A stretch of DNA of 64,000 nt, from assembly GCF_002902985.1 (NCBI RefSeq), contig NZ_CP026167.1, positions 3,906,001 through 3,970,000 of the forward strand. Direction: 5' to 3'. Below, in pieces: positions 61,667 to 64,000 of the stretch (the stretch's first letter is position 1; the number at the start of each line of letters is the position of its first letter). The DNA comes from Leclercia sp. LSNIH1 (GTDB taxonomy: Bacteria > Pseudomonadota > Gammaproteobacteria > Enterobacterales > Enterobacteriaceae). The position numbers were made by a program, and so were the translations under genes. The notes beneath the pieces were generated by a model. It was not told the origin of the DNA, ran no database searches, and was given only the letters and a program-made list of their open reading frames with translations.

Positions 61667-61772
61667 GCGTTTTCTCCTGACTATTACGCCTCTGCTGTAA
61701 GGCTACGCCAGCCACGCTGAACTGACAATTGATAGCGCTAATATGAAATCATTTAATGATTAAAAAAAGCCC

Positions 61773-61802
61773 TTGCTTTATATAGCGCAAGTGGTTTAGG
61801 TT
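61773..61802 (+). promoter_or_regulatory. Histidine operon promoter
   Basis: TTGCTT (61773-61778), 18-base spacer, TAGGTT (61797-61802). The surrounding bases AAGTGGTTTAGGTTAAA are those of the E. coli his promoter, so the elements are assigned by that match rather than by consensus strength. Confidence 0.75.
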
Positions 61803-61840
61803 AAACGACATCACATGAATAAGCATTCATCGAGAATTTT

Positions 61841-61891
61841 ATGACACGCGTTCAATTTAAACACCACCATCATCACCATCATCCTGACTAG
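61841..61891 (+). CDS. hisL: Histidine operon leader peptide HisL
   Basis: 16 residues: MTRVQFKHHHHHHHPD, with seven consecutive histidines. Ribosome stalling at the His codons when charged tRNA-His is scarce favours the antiterminator and lets transcription reach hisG. Identical to the E. coli leader peptide. Confidence 0.98.
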   Translation: MTRVQFKHHHHHHHPD

Positions 61892-61950
61892 TCTTTCAGG
61901 CGATGTGTGCTGGAAGACAGTTAGATCTTCCAGTGGTGCATGAACGCAAG

Positions 61951-61990
61951 AAAAAGCCCCCGGAAGATCATCTTCCGGGGGCTTTTTTTT
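61951..61990 (+). terminator. Histidine operon attenuator
   Basis: GCCCCCGGAAGA (61956-61967), short loop, TCTTCCGGGGGC (61971-61982), then eight T. The upstream GATCTTCCAG (61923 on) can pair with part of the stem to form the antiterminator. Confidence 0.96.
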
Positions 61991-62035
61991 GGACCGTGTT
62001 CAGGCAAGTTACAACAGGATCATGAGGAACCGACA

Positions 62036-62935
62036 ATGTTAGATAATTCACGTTTACGCATAGCTATGCAGAAATCAGGTCGTCTTAGCGACGATTCACG
62101 CGAACTGCTGGCGCGCTGTGGCATAAAAATTAACCTGCACACGCAGCGTCTGATTGCGCTGGCAGAGAATATGCCGATTGATATTCTGCGCGTGCGTGAC
62201 GATGACATTCCGGGCCTGGTGATGGACGGCGTGGTGGATCTGGGCATCATTGGCGAAAACGTGCTGGAAGAAGAGCTGCTGACCCGCCGCGCCCAGGGCG
62301 AAGATCCGCGCTACTTCACGCTGCGCCGTCTGGATTTTGGCGGCTGCCGCCTGTCGCTGGCCACCGCGGCTGACGAACCGTGGGACGGCCCGGCTTCCCT
62401 GAACGGCAAGCGAATTGCCACCTCCTACCCTCACCTGCTGAAGCGCTACCTCGATCAGAAGGGCGTGCAGTTTAAATCCTGTCTGCTGAATGGTTCTGTT
62501 GAAGTTGCGCCGCGTGCCGGTCTGGCTGATGCAATTTGCGATCTGGTTTCCACGGGCGCCACGCTTGAAGCGAACGGCCTGCGCGAAGTGGAAGTGATCT
62601 ACCGCTCCAAAGCCTGTCTGATCCAGCGCGACGGCGAAATGCCGGAAGCCAAGCAGCAGCTGATTGACCGTCTGCTGACCCGTATTCAGGGTGTGATCCA
62701 GGCCCGTGAATCTAAGTACATCATGATGCATGCGCCTACCGAACGCCTGGATGAAGTGATTGCCCTGCTGCCGGGCGCTGAACGCCCTACTATTCTGCCG
62801 CTGGCAGGGGATCAGCAGCGCGTGGCGATGCACATGGTCAGCAGCGAAACCCTGTTCTGGGAAACTATGGAAAAACTGAAAGCGCTGGGGGCCAGCTCTA
62901 TCCTGGTGTTGCCGATTGAGAAGATGATGGAGTAA
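62036..62935 (+). CDS. hisG: ATP phosphoribosyltransferase HisG
   Basis: 299 residues from the ATG at 62036; the frame stays open 32 codons upstream through the attenuator, so that start is rejected. HisG joins ATP and PRPP in the first step of histidine synthesis and is feedback-inhibited by histidine. It is the long (HisZ-independent) form: catalytic domains start [19 protein letters not shown], and the C-terminal ACT-like regulatory domain (about 225-299) has [23 protein letters not shown] loop: [14 protein letters not shown]. Confidence 0.98.
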   Translation: MLDNSRLRIAMQKSGRLSDDSRELLARCGIKINLHTQRLIALAENMPIDILRVRDDDIPGLVMDGVVDLGIIGENVLEEELLTRRAQGEDPRYFTLRRLDFGGCRLSLATAADEPWDGPASLNGKRIATSYPHLLKRYLDQKGVQFKSCLLNGSVEVAPRAGLADAICDLVSTGATLEANGLREVEVIYRSKACLIQRDGEMPEAKQQLIDRLLTRIQGVIQARESKYIMMHAPTERLDEVIALLPGAERPTILPLAGDQQRVAMHMVSSETLFWETMEKLKALGASSILVLPIEKMME

Positions 62936-62940
62936 CAACC

Positions 62941-64000
62941 ATGAGCTTTAACACCGTGATCGACTGGAACACCTGTAGCGCGGAACAGCAGCGCGCCCTG
63001 CTGATGCGCCCGGCTATCTCCGCGTCACAGAGCATTACCCGCACCGTGGCGGAGATTCTGGAAAATGTGAAAACCCGAGGCGACGACGCCCTGCGGGAGT
63101 ACAGCGCTAAGTTTGATAAAACCGACGTCGCGGCGCTGAAGGTCAGCGAGCAGGAGATTACCGAGGCCGCAGCGCGTCTGAGCGATGAGTTAAGGCAGGC
63201 GATGGCTGTCGCGGTACAGAACATTGATACCTTCCACACTGCGCAAAAGCTACAAACCGTCGATGTGGAAACCCTGCCCGGCGTACGCTGCCAGCAGGTG
63301 ACCCGTCCGGTCGACTCGGTGGGCTTGTATATTCCGGGTGGCTCCGCTCCGCTCTTCTCTACCGTGTTGATGCTGGCGACCCCTGCCCGTATCGCCGGTT
63401 GCCGTAAAGTGGTGCTCTGCTCTCCGCCACCGATTGCCGATGAAATCCTCTATGCCGCGCAGCTGTGCGGGGTACAGGAGATCTTCAACGTCGGCGGGGC
63501 GCAGGCTATTGCGGCGCTGGCGCTGGGGACGGAGTCCGTTCCGCGCGTGGATAAAATCTTCGGCCCGGGCAACGCCTTCGTCACCGAAGCCAAGCGCCAG
63601 GTCAGCCAGCGGCTGGACGGTGCGGCCATCGATATGCCAGCCGGTCCGTCGGAGGTACTGGTGATTGCAGACAGCGGCGCGACCCCGGATTTTGTCGCTT
63701 CCGATCTGCTCTCCCAGGCCGAGCACGGCCCGGATTCACAGGTTATCCTGCTGACACCGGATGCAGATATGGCAAAACGAGTGGGTGAAGCCGTAGAACG
63801 TCAGCTCGCGGATCTGCCCCGGGCAGAGACTGCCCGTCAGGCGCTCTCTGCCAGCCGCCTGATTGTCGCCCGGGATCTGGACCAGTGCATCGCCATTTCT
63901 AATCTCTATGGCCCGGAGCACCTGATCATTCAGACCCGCAACGCCCGTGAGCTGGTCGACAGCATCACCAGCGCCGGTTCGGTATTCCTTGGGGACTGGT
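62941..64000 (+). CDS. hisD: Histidinol dehydrogenase HisD, N-terminal part (open at right edge)
   Basis: Starts five bases after hisG with [17 protein letters not shown] and runs off the window after about 353 codons. HisD is the zinc enzyme for the last two steps, histidinol to histidine via histidinal, using two NAD+. Visible family segments: [52 protein letters not shown] and [13 protein letters not shown], close to the zinc ligands Gln/His in [10 protein letters not shown]. Confidence 0.97.
   Translation, partial: MSFNTVIDWNTCSAEQQRALLMRPAISASQSITRTVAEILENVKTRGDDALREYSAKFDKTDVAALKVSEQEITEAAARLSDELRQAMAVAVQNIDTFHTAQKLQTVDVETLPGVRCQQVTRPVDSVGLYIPGGSAPLFSTVLMLATPARIAGCRKVVLCSPPPIADEILYAAQLCGVQEIFNVGGAQAIAALALGTESVPRVDKIFGPGNAFVTEAKRQVSQRLDGAAIDMPAGPSEVLVIADSGATPDFVASDLLSQAEHGPDSQVILLTPDADMAKRVGEAVERQLADLPRAETARQALSASRLIVARDLDQCIAISNLYGPEHLIIQTRNARELVDSITSAGSVFLGDW

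Noticed and set aside
61862..61882. CAC/CAT repeat resembling a microsatellite
   Set aside because: These are the seven His codons of the HisL leader peptide and are functional.

Overview
The window is chromosomal DNA of a member of the Enterobacteriaceae close to Enterobacter, Lelliottia or Leclercia. Nearly every backbone protein matches the known Escherichia coli or Salmonella protein in length and motifs. The gene order fliDST-amyA-yedD / fliE / fliF-R / rcsA-dsrB-yodD-dsrA / mpgP-dgcQ / yodC-yedI-yedA / vsr-dcm-yedJ / porin / serU-mtfA-asn tRNA / ... / sbmC-dacD-sbcB-plaP-yeeYZ-hisLGD is the usual region before the histidine operon. I cannot fix the species from the sequence alone.

Region by region. 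1-1.6 kb is the end of fliDST (filament cap and two export chaperones). 1.7-3.6 kb holds amyA and lipoprotein gene yedD. 4.1-6.6 kb is an AT-rich three-gene gtr operon (flippase, bactoprenol glucosyltransferase, serotype-specific glucosyltransferase). It is followed by about 1 kb of decayed sequence and the frameshifted C-terminal end of a phage-type tyrosine integrase at 7.63-7.88 kb. Together these look like the two ends of a P22-like seroconverting prophage whose middle is gone. 7.9-19.0 kb is the basal-body and export block: fliE on the minus strand, then fliFGHIJK and fliLMNOPQR. 19.0-20.7 kb is the capsule and stress regulatory block: rcsA with an RcsAB box, dsrB, yodD and the small RNA DsrA. 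20.8-28.7 kb holds metabolic, c-di-GMP, membrane and very-short-patch-repair genes.

28.9-32.8 kb carries a probable RseX-like small RNA, an OmpC/OmpF-family porin and a DcuS/DcuR-type two-component pair away from its usual dcuB neighbour. 33.0-53.0 kb is a tRNA-rich accessory zone: one tRNA-Ser(CGA) and four identical tRNA-Asn(GTT) genes, each tRNA-Asn with a clear sigma-70 promoter. Between them lie mtfA, cbl and nac (nac with a sigma-54 promoter and an NtrC site), a chaperone-usher fimbrial cluster with a frameshifted chaperone gene, ldtA, shiA, amn, a three-domain aminopeptidase P, a Cys-type sulfatase with its radical-SAM maturase, and yeeO. 53.1-61.7 kb is backbone again: yeeX, yeeA, sbmC with an SOS box, dacD, sbcB, plaP, yeeY, yeeZ. 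The window ends in the histidine operon: leader peptide, attenuator, hisG and a truncated hisD.

Most of the window is ordinary. The places worth a second look are the gtr/integrase remnant, the sulfatase/maturase pair of unknown substrate, the fimbrial cluster with its seven-A frameshift, the displaced DcuSR-like pair beside a porin, and the repeated tRNA-Asn loci. I did not find a clearly new biological system.
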